Shown piece by piece: positions 24,747-34,172 of a stretch of 64,000 nucleotides of DNA. The position numbers were made by a program, and so were the translations under genes. Below the pieces are notes generated by a model. That model had not been told where the DNA came from, made no database searches, and saw nothing but the letters and a program-made list of their open reading frames with translations. This stretch comes from Nonlabens agnitus. GTDB lineage: Bacteria > Bacteroidota > Bacteroidia > Flavobacteriales > Flavobacteriaceae. The DNA is taken from positions 2,518,501-2,582,500 of the forward strand of contig NZ_MQUC01000003.1 of assembly GCF_002994045.1 (NCBI RefSeq), read 5' to 3'. Every line of letters begins with the position of its first letter. The stretch's first letter is position 1.

Positions 24747-25949
24747 ATGTCAAAAGCGTACGTTATAACAGCATTGCTATCCTTGGTATTTTTCACTTCC
24801 ATGGGCGTGAATGCTCAAGAAGTTTCAGAAACCGAACACGGTCCTGCGCATGAAGAAGTCATGGATAACGATGGCGGCCGCATCAATACGTCTGAAGAAA
24901 TTAATGAGTACATCCAGCATCACCTAAAAGATGCGCATGATTTTCATGTCTTTTCTTATACCAGTGATGAAGGTGAGAGAAAACATGTAGGTTTCCCTTT
25001 ACCAGTAATGGTTTGGACTACGGAAGGTCTTCAGGTTTTTATGTCCTCTAAATTTCACCACGACGATGCTGGTGAGGTGATTGTTGAGTCTGGTGGAGCA
25101 AGATTGGTAAAACTACACAGCAAGATTTACGAACTGGATGCTGGAGCAAACGCTTTGAGTTTTGATGAAGAGCACCACCCAACGAATGCACACAAAGTAT
25201 TGGACTTTTCTATTACCAAATCGGTTTTTGGGACTTTGTTCATCGGTTTACTGTTGGTGATTTTCTTTGGTAGACTTGCAAAAGAATACAAGAAGAAGAG
25301 CATCCCAACTGGATTTAGCCGTGTGTTGGAGCCATTGGTTATCTACATAAGAGACGAGATTGCTAGACCTAATATAGGTGAGCACAAGCATAAGAAGTTT
25401 ATGCCATATCTACTTACCGTATTCTTCCTTATCTGGATTGCCAACCTTTTAGGATTGACCCCTTTTGGATTCAACATTACAGGTCAGCTGGCTGTGACCG
25501 CATGTCTAGCGATATTTACTCTAGTGATCTATCTAGCAAGTGGTAACAAAGACTTCTGGATGCACATGTTGTGGATGCCAGGTATTCCTGTGATTTTCAA
25601 GCCTATTCTTGCTGTTATTGAATTAGTAGGTTTCTTGTTGATCAAGCCTTTCTCACTCTTGATGCGTCTATTTGCAAACATTACCGCAGGTCACTTTGTA
25701 TTGATGAGTCTTATTGCTTTGATGATTACACTTAAAGCACAGTTTGGACCCATAGGTTCTACTGGAGTATCCTTGTTTTTAGCCTTATTTATCATGGTTA
25801 TAGAATTGCTGGTTGCTTTTCTACAGGCCTTTATATTCACAATGTTGTCTGCCCTATTTATAGGAATGGCTGTTGCAGAGCATGATCATGAAGAACATGC
25901 ACACACACCAGAAGATGATATTGATGAAGTAAGAGAACGTTTTATATAG
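24747..25949 (+). CDS. atpB: F0F1 ATP synthase subunit a
   Basis: 400 residues from ATG 24747, preceded by AAGGTG at a good ribosome-site distance. A GTG nine nt upstream is less likely. An apparent signal peptide (1-25) and a long His/Asp-rich extension (to about 150), usual in Bacteroidota, precede the membrane domain. LLMRLFANITAGH near residue 305 holds the essential arginine that faces the c-ring. The tail is His-rich again (EHDHEEHAH). It is the first gene of atpB-E-F-H-A-G. Confidence 0.93.
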   Translation: MSKAYVITALLSLVFFTSMGVNAQEVSETEHGPAHEEVMDNDGGRINTSEEINEYIQHHLKDAHDFHVFSYTSDEGERKHVGFPLPVMVWTTEGLQVFMSSKFHHDDAGEVIVESGGARLVKLHSKIYELDAGANALSFDEEHHPTNAHKVLDFSITKSVFGTLFIGLLLVIFFGRLAKEYKKKSIPTGFSRVLEPLVIYIRDEIARPNIGEHKHKKFMPYLLTVFFLIWIANLLGLTPFGFNITGQLAVTACLAIFTLVIYLASGNKDFWMHMLWMPGIPVIFKPILAVIELVGFLLIKPFSLLMRLFANITAGHFVLMSLIALMITLKAQFGPIGSTGVSLFLALFIMVIELLVAFLQAFIFTMLSALFIGMAVAEHDHEEHAHTPEDDIDEVRERFI

Positions 25950-25982
25950 TAGAGTTTTTTATTAATTTTTAAATCGATTGTT

Positions 25983-26177
25983 ATGTACAATTTAATTGGA
26001 GCAGGTCTTGTCGTTATCGGTGGTGGTATCGGTCTTGGTCAAATAGGTGGAAAAGCGATGGAAGCTATCGCTCGTCAACCTGAAGCAGCTGGAAAAATCC
26101 AAACTGCAATGATCATTATCGCAGCACTTCTTGAAGGACTTGGTTTTGGTGCACTTATCTTGGGTCAAGTACTCTAG
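25983..26177 (+). CDS. atpE: F0F1 ATP synthase subunit c
   Basis: 64 residues forming two membrane helices around the polar loop ARQPEA. The ion-binding glutamate lies in ALLEGLGFG (Glu about 51). The serine and threonine that follow this glutamate in sodium-type c-subunits are absent (EGL here), and the helix-1 glutamine is displaced, so I infer proton coupling. The GIGLGQIGG block supports tight helix packing. The ATG is 33 nt after atpB. Confidence 0.96.
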   Translation: MYNLIGAGLVVIGGGIGLGQIGGKAMEAIARQPEAAGKIQTAMIIIAALLEGLGFGALILGQVL

Positions 26178-26271
26178 GTAGCAAACCAAAAAATTTATGG
26201 CACAACTTGTAACGGTTGGTTGCAAGTTGTGTTTTTAAAACAGCAATCAGAATTAATTTAGACAGAAGATT

Positions 26272-26760
26272 ATGTTAGAAGATTTTTCGCCAGGCTTGTT
26301 TATCATGCAGGCCATTATATTGATTATACTGGTATTACTTCTAGGAAAATATGCCTGGAAGCCTATCCTAGCTGCTCTAAGTGAGCGTGAAGAAGGAATC
26401 GCAAATGCACTTGACGCTGCCGCAAAGGCTAAAGCTGAAATGGCACTACTGCAAGAATCCAATAAGGCTGCCGCTCAAGAAGCTCGCGCAGAACGTGATG
26501 CGATCATCAAGGAAGCTCGTGAGATCAAGGAGAAAATGCTCGTGGACGCTGCAGCAACCGCACAGGAAAAAGCAGACAAGATTATTGCAAGCGCTCAAGA
26601 AGCTATTCAAGCAGAAAAGAAAGCAGCTCTAGCAGACATCAAGTCGCAAGTAGCAGACCTATCTGTTGCCATTGCAGAGAAAGTTACCCGCAAGGAACTT
26701 TCTGAAAAAGAGGCGCAGTTTGCTCTCATTGACAAAATGCTAGCTGACGCAAACATCTAG
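26272..26760 (+). CDS. atpF: F0F1 ATP synthase subunit b
   Basis: 162 residues. One N-terminal membrane helix (about 8-26) is followed by KYAWKPILAALSEREEGI and a long charged, alanine-rich coiled coil to the C-terminus. This is the peripheral stalk that keeps F1 from turning. Length and motif order are normal. It starts 94 nt after atpE and ends 9 nt before atpH, so it is cotranscribed. Confidence 0.95.
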   Translation: MLEDFSPGLFIMQAIILIILVLLLGKYAWKPILAALSEREEGIANALDAAAKAKAEMALLQESNKAAAQEARAERDAIIKEAREIKEKMLVDAAATAQEKADKIIASAQEAIQAEKKAALADIKSQVADLSVAIAEKVTRKELSEKEAQFALIDKMLADANI

Positions 26761-26769
26761 AAAACAACT

Positions 26770-27318
26770 ATGAAACTTTCAAGAGCAGCATCCCGATATG
26801 CCAAAGCCATCCTAGATCTAGCGATCGACAAGAAGGAAGCGGCTGCCGTGAATGAAGACATGAAATCTGTCCTTACGACGGTTCATAAAAACAAAGAGCT
26901 TCAGGATTTCTTGAAAAGTCCTGTGGTAAAAACAGAACAAAAGCGCGGTGCGTTGCGTCAAGTTTTTAGCCAGGTTGGTGGTATCACCATGGGAGCTTTT
27001 GACTTGATCGTTGACAATCAACGTGCAGATATCCTGAGTGATATTGCTACTAAGTACATTCTGCTTTTTGATGAAATGAACAAGCGTGAGGTAGCTACTG
27101 TTACCACGGCTGTAGAGATTTCAAAAGAGTTGGAAGCTAAAATTCTTGCTAAGGCTACAGAACTGGCAGGCAAGGAAATAACTCTTGAAAAGAAAATTGA
27201 CCCTAGTATCGTTGGTGGATTCATCCTGCGCGTTGGTGATAAAGAAATCAATGCCAGTGTTCACAGCACCTTGGGTGATCTAAAAAGAGAATTTGCATAC
27301 AAGTACTCGATAGAGTAA
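26770..27318 (+). CDS. atpH: F0F1 ATP synthase subunit delta
   Basis: 182 residues. The N-terminal helical domain starts SRAASRYAKAILDLA, and the C-terminal part contains VGGFILRVGDKEINASV near 155, both typical of subunit delta/OSCP. It joins the peripheral stalk to the top of the alpha3beta3 head. The ATG lies 9 nt after the atpF stop. An exact palindrome copy follows 20 nt after its stop, between atpH and atpA. Confidence 0.95.
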   Translation: MKLSRAASRYAKAILDLAIDKKEAAAVNEDMKSVLTTVHKNKELQDFLKSPVVKTEQKRGALRQVFSQVGGITMGAFDLIVDNQRADILSDIATKYILLFDEMNKREVATVTTAVEISKELEAKILAKATELAGKEITLEKKIDPSIVGGFILRVGDKEINASVHSTLGDLKREFAYKYSIE

Positions 27319-27337
27319 AACAAATTTTGAACAGTAC

Positions 27338-27353
27338 GCTTTCGCGAAAGCGA
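27338..27353. repeat. Iterated palindrome copy (intergenic, atpH-atpA)
   Basis: Exact 16-mer inside the ATP synthase operon, 20 nt after atpH and 59 nt before atpA. Confidence 0.95.
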
Positions 27354-27411
27354 AAACAACAATAATATATTAGGTCCCAAAAGACCGAAGCAATAGTATA
27401 AATAGAACAAC

Positions 27412-28986
27412 ATGGCAGAAGTAAATCCAGCAGAAGTATCTGCAATACTTAAGCAACAATTATCAGGTTTTGATGCTACGGCATCCCTTGATGAAGTGGG
27501 AACCGTTCTTACCGTAGGTGATGGTATCGCACGTGTTTATGGTCTTTCAAACGCACAATATGGAGAACTTGTTTCTTTTGAGAGCGGTATGGAAGGTATC
27601 GTATTGAACCTTGAAGAAGATAACGTTGGTGTGGTACTTTTGGGTCCATCCATCGAGATTAAAGAAGGTGATACAGTAAAAAGAACCGAGCGAATTGCTT
27701 CCCTAAGAGTTGGTGAAGGAATTGTAGGTCGAGTTGTAAATACTTTAGGCCAGCCTATCGACGGTAAAGGTCCTATTGAAGGTGATCTTTATGAGATGCC
27801 TCTTGAGCGTAAAGCTCCAGGAGTTATCTACCGTGAGCCGGTAACCGAGCCTATGCAGACCGGTATCAAGTCCATCGACGCCATGATTCCTGTAGGACGT
27901 GGACAGCGTGAGTTGGTTATTGGTGACCGTCAGACGGGTAAGTCTACCGTGTGTATCGATACCATCATCAACCAGAAGGAATTCTATGATGCTGGTGAGC
28001 CAGTATATTGTATCTATGTGGCCATAGGTCAAAAAGCTTCTACCGTTGCATTAATTGCAAAGGTTCTTGAAGAGGCTGGAGCTCTTGCCTATACTACTAT
28101 TGTTGCTGCAAATGCATCAGACCCTGCACCTATGCAGGTGTACGCACCATTTGCTGGAGCTGCGATTGGAGAGTACTTCCGTGATACAGGTCGTCCTGCA
28201 TTGATCATTTATGATGATTTGTCTAAACAAGCGGTAGCCTACCGTGAGGTGTCCCTATTGCTACGTCGTCCACCAGGACGTGAGGCTTATCCAGGTGACG
28301 TTTTCTTCTTGCACTCAAGATTATTGGAGCGCGCGGCAAAAGTCATAAACGATGACAAAATTGCTGCAGAGATGAACGACTTGCCTGATAGCTTAAGACC
28401 TATCGTTAAAGGTGGTGGATCATTAACGGCACTACCTATTATCGAAACTCAGGCTGGTGACGTATCTGCCTATATCCCAACTAACGTGATCTCGATTACA
28501 GATGGACAGATATTCTTAGATGGTGACTTGTTCAACTCTGGTGTACGTCCAGCGATTAACGTAGGTATTTCTGTATCTCGTGTTGGTGGTAACGCACAGA
28601 TCAAATCGATGAAGAAAGTGGCTGGTACCTTGAAGTTGGATCAAGCTGCTTTCCGTGAATTGGAAGCTTTCGCAAAATTTGGTTCTGACCTAGATGCTGC
28701 GACTTTAAGTGTTATCGAGAAAGGAAAGAGAAACGTGGAGATCTTGAAACAAGCTCAAAACAATCCTTATCCAGTAGAAAACCAAATCGCAATTATCTAT
28801 GCAGGTTCTAAAAACTTGTTGAGAAATGTACCGATTGAAAAAGTAAAAGAATTTGAAAGAGATTATCTAGAACTTCTGAATGCTAAGCATAGAGGTACAC
28901 TAGACACGCTTAAGGCAGGTAAGTTGACAGACGAGGTGATCGATACGTTGACTGCTGTGGCAAAGGATCTTTCTTCTCGTTACTAA
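27412..28986 (+). CDS. atpA: F0F1 ATP synthase subunit alpha
   Basis: 524 residues, standard. The P-loop GDRQTGKST lies near residue 169, and the ATPase alpha/beta signature [14 protein letters not shown] near 383 includes the arginine finger. It forms the non-catalytic nucleotide sites of the F1 head. The catalytic beta subunit gene is not in this window, as expected for Bacteroidota, which usually keep atpDC elsewhere. The gap to atpG (28987-29048) holds a 9-bp hairpin GAGTATAGA/TCTATACTC. Confidence 0.98.
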   Translation: MAEVNPAEVSAILKQQLSGFDATASLDEVGTVLTVGDGIARVYGLSNAQYGELVSFESGMEGIVLNLEEDNVGVVLLGPSIEIKEGDTVKRTERIASLRVGEGIVGRVVNTLGQPIDGKGPIEGDLYEMPLERKAPGVIYREPVTEPMQTGIKSIDAMIPVGRGQRELVIGDRQTGKSTVCIDTIINQKEFYDAGEPVYCIYVAIGQKASTVALIAKVLEEAGALAYTTIVAANASDPAPMQVYAPFAGAAIGEYFRDTGRPALIIYDDLSKQAVAYREVSLLLRRPPGREAYPGDVFFLHSRLLERAAKVINDDKIAAEMNDLPDSLRPIVKGGGSLTALPIIETQAGDVSAYIPTNVISITDGQIFLDGDLFNSGVRPAINVGISVSRVGGNAQIKSMKKVAGTLKLDQAAFRELEAFAKFGSDLDAATLSVIEKGKRNVEILKQAQNNPYPVENQIAIIYAGSKNLLRNVPIEKVKEFERDYLELLNAKHRGTLDTLKAGKLTDEVIDTLTAVAKDLSSRY

Positions 28987-29048
28987 GAATATAGATTTTA
29001 GAGTATAGACATCCATATTCTATACTCCATACTCTAACCTCATAAACT

Positions 29049-29921
29049 ATGGCGAATCTTAAGGAAATACGTAATAGAATAACCTCAGTATCTTCAACGA
29101 TGCAGATTACATCTGCTATGAAGATGGTGAGCGCAGCGAAGCTTAAGAAGGCACAAGATGCCATTACAGCGATGCGTCCTTATTCTGATAAGCTAACAGA
29201 GTTGCTTCAAAATCTGAGCGCTTCCATGGAAGGTGACGCTGGTAGCAAATATGCCGAACAGCGTGAAGTAAAAAGAGCATTAGTGGTAGCCATTACCTCT
29301 AACCGTGGTCTTGCAGGAGCATTTAACTCAAATATTATTAAGGAGTTAATCAGACTCAACAAGGAAGATTTGAAAGGTGTTGCGGTTTCTTACATGACTA
29401 TTGGTAAAAAAGCCAATGACTTTGCCAAGAAAGGATCCAACATTCAATCCAACAAAAGTGATTTGTTTGACGACATTTCCTTTGATAAGGTTTCTGCCAT
29501 CGCAGAAGAATTGATGGAGCTATTTGTTACTGGTGAGTTTGACAAAATTGTTTTGGTTTACAACAGTTTTAAAAACGCAGCCACACAGGTAGTCATGAGT
29601 GAGGATTTCCTGCCTTTAAAGCCTCTGGATCAAGTGGAAGGTGAAGCGCCAGCAAATGCGACAGAATACATCTATGAGCCATCTAAGGAAGAAATCATAG
29701 AGCAGCTGATTCCTAAGTCTTTGAAAATGCAATTGTACAAAGGTGTGCGTGATTCATGGGCAAGCGAGCACGGTGCTCGTATGACCGCCATGCACAAAGC
29801 AACCGACAACGCCACAGAATTGAGAGATCAATTGAAATTGACTTACAATAAAGCGCGTCAAGCAGCCATTACCAACGAGATTCTTGAAATCGTAGGTGGT
29901 GCGGAAGCCTTGAATAATTAA
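29049..29921 (+). CDS. atpG: F0F1 ATP synthase subunit gamma
   Basis: 290 residues. The N-terminal helix MANLKEIRNRITSVSSTMQI and the C-terminal helix around MTAMHKATDNATELRDQL form the rotor shaft that turns inside alpha3beta3. It is the last gene of this cluster. The following gap (29922-30154) carries a mobile-looking hairpin repeat at 29931 and a strong intrinsic terminator at 29992. Confidence 0.97.
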   Translation: MANLKEIRNRITSVSSTMQITSAMKMVSAAKLKKAQDAITAMRPYSDKLTELLQNLSASMEGDAGSKYAEQREVKRALVVAITSNRGLAGAFNSNIIKELIRLNKEDLKGVAVSYMTIGKKANDFAKKGSNIQSNKSDLFDDISFDKVSAIAEELMELFVTGEFDKIVLVYNSFKNAATQVVMSEDFLPLKPLDQVEGEAPANATEYIYEPSKEEIIEQLIPKSLKMQLYKGVRDSWASEHGARMTAMHKATDNATELRDQLKLTYNKARQAAITNEILEIVGGAEALNN

Positions 29922-29930
29922 AATTTTCTT

Positions 29931-29958
29931 GTTATGCTGAACTCGATTCAGCATCTGA
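29931..29958. repeat. Dispersed hairpin repeat (ATGCTGAA family)
   Basis: ATGCTGAA (29934-29941) and TTCAGCAT (29947-29954) around CTCGA. From memory this ATGCTGAACTCGATTCAGCAT-type unit is scattered widely in Bacteroidota intergenic DNA. A worn relative is at 62186. Confidence 0.6.
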
Positions 29959-29991
29959 ATAAGAAAACAAATCAGCTTATTGGATCTCCAT

Positions 29992-30024
29992 AAAAACCTT
30001 CTAGGAACTCTAGAAGGTTTTTTT
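29992..30024 (+). terminator. Intrinsic terminator of the ATP synthase operon
   Basis: AACCTTCTAG pairs with CTAGAAGGTT around GAACT, followed by a T-run. Confidence 0.88.
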
Positions 30025-30154
30025 ATGCTTTAAAACTTTTAGCGATTGGTTATCGCCCGTCAAATACGGCACCAACAAGCACAAAAAAAGAGGATTTATA
30101 ATCGTAACATTTTGTGAGTTGATTATCTAAAAGGTAAATCATAAAACCTAACTG

Positions 30155-30997
30155 ATGAAAACAACATCTTTATTCTGTTACTGTATCTTTTTACTTTGCC
30201 TGTATAGTAATGCACAAAATGATCCCATAAGAGTGACTGTTTCTGGCTCAGGTGATCCCATCCTTTTACTCTCTGGATTTGCAACTAATGGTGATGAGGC
30301 TTGGCAATCTACCACCGAATTGCTTACCAAAGATTACGAATGCCACATTGTAAACTATGCTGGATTTGCTGGAATGGAACCTGTAGCTTTTCCATGGTTG
30401 CCAAAAGTTATAACCGCGATTGAAGAGTACATCAAAAATAGAAACCTTAAAAAACCTATAGTTATAGGTCATAGTCTAGGAGGCACCATAGGTATCCATC
30501 TCGCTGCAAATAAAGAATTAGACATTTCAAAACTGATTATTGTGGATGCGTTGCCCGCTACGGGAGCCATGATGATGCCCGATTTCAAACCAGAACGCTT
30601 TCAATATGAAAGCCCATACAATGATCAAATGCTAGCTATGAATGAAAATGAGTTTACTCAAATGTCCCTAGGAATGGCTGCTGGGATGACCTCTAATGTT
30701 AACGGGCAAAAACAAATCGCAAACTGGATGCAAGCAACAGATCGCAAGACTTATGTGTATGGATATACAGATTACCTTAAGTTTGATGTGCGCGAAGACC
30801 TGAGAAATATTAGTATTCCAGTAACTATTCTGGGTGCGGGCAAGCCGTATGGAGTTGAAACAGCTAGAGCAAACTATACTAATCAATATCAGAACTTGCA
30901 GCAATATGACCTCAAGATGAATGAAGACAGCGCTCACTTTATCATGATGGACCAACCAGAATGGTTTCTGGAACAAATCCAGATTGCACTTAAATAA
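30155..30997 (+). CDS. Secreted alpha/beta hydrolase
   Basis: 280 residues. A signal peptide ends near SNAQ (residue 21). The nucleophile elbow GHSLGGT gives Ser about 110. An acid residue and the late histidine in DSAHFIMMDQPEWF (near 267) complete a plausible triad. It would act in the periplasm or outside the cell on an ester or similar bond; the substrate is unknown. It is 6 nt ahead of an ECF sigma gene, so the hydrolase, sigma factor and membrane protein may form one operon. Confidence 0.85.
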   Translation: MKTTSLFCYCIFLLCLYSNAQNDPIRVTVSGSGDPILLLSGFATNGDEAWQSTTELLTKDYECHIVNYAGFAGMEPVAFPWLPKVITAIEEYIKNRNLKKPIVIGHSLGGTIGIHLAANKELDISKLIIVDALPATGAMMMPDFKPERFQYESPYNDQMLAMNENEFTQMSLGMAAGMTSNVNGQKQIANWMQATDRKTYVYGYTDYLKFDVREDLRNISIPVTILGAGKPYGVETARANYTNQYQNLQQYDLKMNEDSAHFIMMDQPEWFLEQIQIALK

Positions 30998-31003
30998 TCG
31001 ATC

Positions 31004-31492
31004 GTGACAGAAGCGGAATTCACCACTACCTACAACAATTTACACCCTAAAGTTTATCGGCTTTGTTTGGGCTATGTTACTGGTGACGAACAGATTGCTC
31101 GTGAACTTTGTCAACAAACATTCATCAACGTCTGGAACCACAGGAAGTCCTTTAAGGGCAACTCTAAAATAGATACCTATATCTATCGCATTGCCGTGAA
31201 TTGTTGTTTAGGCCATCTAAAAAAGAAAAAGCCTACCAATATCGACATTCGCGATCAAACAAAAATGGTGGACGATAGTGTATTACCCGAAGAGAATCCC
31301 AAAACTATAGAGCAGCTTTACCGCTGCATTGATCAACTCAAACCTATTAACAAAACCGTCATCTTGATGGAATTGGAAGAAATACCACAAGATGAAATAG
31401 CGACCACTTTGGGCTATTCCCATGGATCTATTCGCACGCGACTGTCTAGAATTAGGGAAGCACTTTTAAAATGTATCACTCATGGAAAATAA
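31004..31492 (+). CDS. RNA polymerase sigma factor, ECF
   Basis: 162 residues. Region 2 reads LHPKVYRLCLGYVTGDEQIARELCQQTFINVW (about 12-44) and region 4 MELEEIPQDEIATTLGYSHGSIRTRLSRIR (about 122-155). The start is GTG at 31004, 6 nt after the hydrolase stop; no ATG fits. Its 3' end overlaps the following membrane-protein gene by 11 nt. That overlap suggests the next protein is its regulator. The regulon is not predictable from sequence. Confidence 0.9.
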   Translation: MTEAEFTTTYNNLHPKVYRLCLGYVTGDEQIARELCQQTFINVWNHRKSFKGNSKIDTYIYRIAVNCCLGHLKKKKPTNIDIRDQTKMVDDSVLPEENPKTIEQLYRCIDQLKPINKTVILMELEEIPQDEIATTLGYSHGSIRTRLSRIREALLKCITHGK

Positions 31493-32039
31493 CATCATAG
31501 ATAACATTTGGCAACGGCAGGATACCGGCGCAAATCCAGTCACACCTCAACAATTAATCAAGAAGGCCACAACACAACGACGTAAACAAAAAATAGGCGT
31601 TCTTGTGATGAGCCTGACGGTAGTGATTCTCACGGCATATACTGTCTGGCAGCTACCTAATCATTTCAATACATTCATCTTAGGATTATTCCTGATGATA
31701 GGTAGTCTCATCATTAGAATTTTGATTGAAGTAGCATCTCGCAATAGTAAAGTAACCAGGCTCTTAGAGTTGGATGGCAAGATGTACCTGCAGTATTTGA
31801 AGCGCTTTTACAAACGCAGGAAGCGCATTCATTTTATCATTACACCTATATGCTTTGCTGTTTATGTTTTAGGTTTGATCCAGTTGTTTCCCTATTTCAA
31901 AGCCGAATTCTCCAAGGGTTTCTATATCTATCTTATCGTTAGCGCCATCGTATCGCTGCTCGTTATTGGCTTCCTTATCACAAATCAAATCAAAAAAGAA
32001 CTTGATTTTTTGAAATCATTGCAACCCGATTCCTTCTAA
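31482..32039 (+). CDS. Four-helix membrane protein beside ECF sigma factor
   Basis: 185 residues. A cytoplasmic N-terminus (about 1-35; NIWQRQDTGANPVTPQQL) is followed by two hydrophobic pairs (about 38-55 with 62-80, and 118-135 with 145-165). It overlaps the sigma-factor gene, so it may be an anti-sigma factor of an unusual polytopic type, but I see no known anti-sigma domain. The end faces a convergent DoxX gene, and the palindrome at 32080 separates the two. Confidence 0.7.
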   Translation: MENNIIDNIWQRQDTGANPVTPQQLIKKATTQRRKQKIGVLVMSLTVVILTAYTVWQLPNHFNTFILGLFLMIGSLIIRILIEVASRNSKVTRLLELDGKMYLQYLKRFYKRRKRIHFIITPICFAVYVLGLIQLFPYFKAEFSKGFYIYLIVSAIVSLLVIGFLITNQIKKELDFLKSLQPDSF

Positions 32040-32079
32040 AATTATGGGATGATGAGAAGAAAAGGCTCGATGTGTAGTT

Positions 32080-32095
32080 CGCTTTCGCGAAAGCG
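32080..32095. repeat. Iterated palindrome copy (between convergent genes)
   Basis: Exact 16-mer inside a 26-bp perfect palindrome (32075-32100) that overlaps the last codons of the leftward DoxX gene. It could act as a two-way hairpin. Confidence 0.95.
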
Positions 32096-32097
32096 AA

Positions 32098-32451
32098 CTA
32101 TTCAAACGATCTCACTTTCTTACCCAAAAAATAAGAAGTCATCAACATGAATAGTGCTACAACAGCGGTCCATTGCCCACCATCTGCAATGGTCAAATGG
32201 GCGATGGCTGCGAGTAGAATATCAAAGAATAATCCAGCATAAGCCCATTCAGTCAACGATCTGTTTTTTCTGAAAAGAATCACCAAAACAGCGGCAACCT
32301 TTGCAAAGGCTAATGGATAAATGACCCAAGTGGGAAAGCCCAGCTTCACAAACTCTGAAGAAACCTGAGCGTTTTCAAAAACATAAAATCCAGCGGAAGC
32401 TAATAGGATCAGGCTCACAAGTCCCGTGACGATCCAGTAGGCATATTTCAT
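32098..32451 (-). CDS. DoxX family membrane protein
   Basis: 117 residues with four hydrophobic helices (about 5-22, 45-62, 70-86 and 92-110). The block FVKLGFPTWVIYPLAFAKVAAVL is typical of the DoxX-like small membrane family; its biochemical role is not settled. The first helix begins at the ATG, so the start is firm. It lies 10 nt downstream of the acidic repeat protein gene on the same strand and is probably cotranscribed. The stop sits in the palindrome region. Confidence 0.85.
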   Translation of the reverse strand: MKYAYWIVTGLVSLILLASAGFYVFENAQVSSEFVKLGFPTWVIYPLAFAKVAAVLVILFRKNRSLTEWAYAGLFFDILLAAIAHLTIADGGQWTAVVALFMLMTSYFLGKKVRSFE

Positions 32452-32461
32452 AACGGCAACC

Positions 32462-33445
32462 CTACTGGTACTTGCGCTCGATAAGCTCTAAAAACCGGTT
32501 CTCAAAACTCTCCTTGCCTTCCCAGTTATTATAGTCTGGCTTGATCATGGTATGGATAAAGTTTTGAGCCTGATCAAAATTGTCAATAGTATTCAACTGC
32601 GAGATCACTCTGTTGAAATCTTGGTTGTTCCCATTAAAAAGATGCTTTACAAAACCCATGCGATCGTTCACTCCTATCTTGAGTCCAGTGTTCAATTTTG
32701 AATTGAGGGATTGAGGCTTATCGCTTTCTTGCGCGGCAGACTTGCGCTCAAAAACCGGCATCGTTTGAAAATCAACGGTGAGCTGCTCGAGGTCGGTTTT
32801 GGAATGTGGACTAGGTTGTTTAGGCTTGGGCTCTACGGGCTCATCGCCTGGCATTTCAGTAACCATTTTGTTGATGGTCGCGATTCCCGGTAGGTCCATC
32901 TCTTCACGATCATCATCTTCTGGGACTTCTAGATCGTTCAAGCTGTTGGTAGTAAACGAGTCTCTGTAGCGGTTAGGTAGTTTGCCTGTAGCTCGATAAT
33001 CTTCTTTTTCAGATGGGTCTGGTTGTGGTGTTTGTGGAGCGCTTTCTGGCATTTCTGTAACCATTTTACTTATGGTAGAAATTCCAGGCAGGTCCATTTC
33101 TTCACGAGTATCTTCTTCTGGAACAAAGAGGTCGCTCAAATCATTGGTAGAAAAGGTTTCGCGAGCTTGCTGTTGCGCTTCTTCCATGACTTGTTCCACA
33201 TCGTCTGCCACATTTTTAACGTCTTGCTGTGCCTCTTCAAAGGCACGCTTGAGCTTGTCTTCTACCTCGCGGTTTCCTGCAGTAGGTTGTATGTCAGAAA
33301 AGTGCTTTTCAGTAAATACCAGCACTGTTAGTTTCTCGTATAATTCTTTGGCGATGGCTTGCAACTCCTCTACATTTTCCTTGTCTTTGATCTGTAGTAC
33401 ACGATGTGCGAGGCTGGTAAGGTCTGCCGCTATTTTCTTTTTCAT
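32462..33445 (-). CDS. Acidic cytoplasmic protein with an internal duplication, conserved in Flavobacteriia
   Basis: 327 residues, no signal or membrane segment. It contains two related segments. The first (about 100-140) reads [20 protein letters not shown] then [15 protein letters not shown]. The second (about 165-205) reads [19 protein letters not shown] then [16 protein letters not shown] basic/aromatic C-terminal domain (about 240-327; [35 protein letters not shown]) follows. I recall this protein next to tdk/rsmI in relatives, with no known role. It is divergent from tdk. The EEMDLPGI repeats look like short binding motifs. Confidence 0.75.
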   Translation of the reverse strand: MKKKIAADLTSLAHRVLQIKDKENVEELQAIAKELYEKLTVLVFTEKHFSDIQPTAGNREVEDKLKRAFEEAQQDVKNVADDVEQVMEEAQQQARETFSTNDLSDLFVPEEDTREEMDLPGISTISKMVTEMPESAPQTPQPDPSEKEDYRATGKLPNRYRDSFTTNSLNDLEVPEDDDREEMDLPGIATINKMVTEMPGDEPVEPKPKQPSPHSKTDLEQLTVDFQTMPVFERKSAAQESDKPQSLNSKLNTGLKIGVNDRMGFVKHLFNGNNQDFNRVISQLNTIDNFDQAQNFIHTMIKPDYNNWEGKESFENRFLELIERKYQ

Positions 33446-33474
33446 ATTGGGTTTCTATGCCGTGTGTTTCTTTG

Positions 33475-33482
33475 TATTTTTG
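33475..33482 (+). promoter_or_regulatory. -7 promoter box for tdk-alr
   Basis: TATTTTTG, an exact TAnnTTTG, 51 nt before the tdk ATG at 33534. Confidence 0.45.
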
Positions 33483-33533
33483 GAATCAAGGCAGGAACGA
33501 TACGGCATCCTGCTAGAGCCTGTAAATTACAAA

Positions 33534-34172
33534 ATGTTTCTAGAAAATACAGTTAATCATGAGGAGCAATTCGGCTGGATCGAGGTGATTTGCGGCTCCA
33601 TGTTTTCTGGAAAAACAGAAGAATTGATTCGCAGGTTAAAACGCGCCAAATTTGCCAATCAAAAAGTTGAAATCTTCAAGCCCGCTATAGACGTGCGGTA
33701 TGATGAAAAAAAAGTGGTCTCTCACGATTCCAATGAGATTCATTCCACTCCAGTGCCCGCGGCAGCAAACATACCATTGCTCGCTACCGGCTGCCAGGTA
33801 GTAGGAATAGATGAGGCACAATTTTTTGATGACGAGATTGTCGCCGTTTGCAACAATCTGGCAAATCGAGGCATACGCGTGATTGTCGCCGGCCTGGATA
33901 TGGATTTTAAAGGTAATCCCTTTGGCCCTATGCCAGCGCTTATGGCTACTGCAGAGTATGTGACTAAGGTCCATGCCGTTTGCACACGCACCGGTAATCT
34001 TGCTCAATATAGCTACCGCAAATCAAGTGACGAGAACGTTGTGGTTCTAGGTGAACATCAAGAATATGAACCCTTGAGCCGTGGCGCATATTACAAGGCC
34101 ATGCTTTCTAGCAAGGTCAAGGATATTCCTGTCAAAGATGCACAGGAAATCAAAAACAAAACAGGATCCTAA
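33534..34172 (+). CDS. tdk: Thymidine kinase
   Basis: 212 residues from ATG 33534 ([19 protein letters not shown]). The frame stays open far upstream, but that part is the antisense shadow of the divergent gene. The P-loop [11 protein letters not shown] lies near residue 22, the DEAQFF block near 98 holds the catalytic acid, and the thymidine-binding lasso is near [12 protein letters not shown]. It phosphorylates thymidine in the salvage pathway. The stop directly abuts the alr ATG. Confidence 0.95.
   Translation: MFLENTVNHEEQFGWIEVICGSMFSGKTEELIRRLKRAKFANQKVEIFKPAIDVRYDEKKVVSHDSNEIHSTPVPAAANIPLLATGCQVVGIDEAQFFDDEIVAVCNNLANRGIRVIVAGLDMDFKGNPFGPMPALMATAEYVTKVHAVCTRTGNLAQYSYRKSSDENVVVLGEHQEYEPLSRGAYYKAMLSSKVKDIPVKDAQEIKNKTGS

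Noticed and set aside
25983-26177. Sodium-coupled c-subunit
   Set aside because: The Ser/Thr residues after the key Glu and the aligned helix-1 Gln that mark sodium binding are missing.
28987-29048. GAGTATAGA/TCTATACTC hairpin between atpA and atpG as a terminator
   Set aside because: No T-run and weak AT pairing. It looks like the ATAGA-rich spacer also seen at 5220-5275.
33072-33533. Upstream extension of tdk to 366 residues
   Set aside because: It is antisense to the divergent acidic protein gene, serine-rich shadow sequence, and the family start is at 33534.
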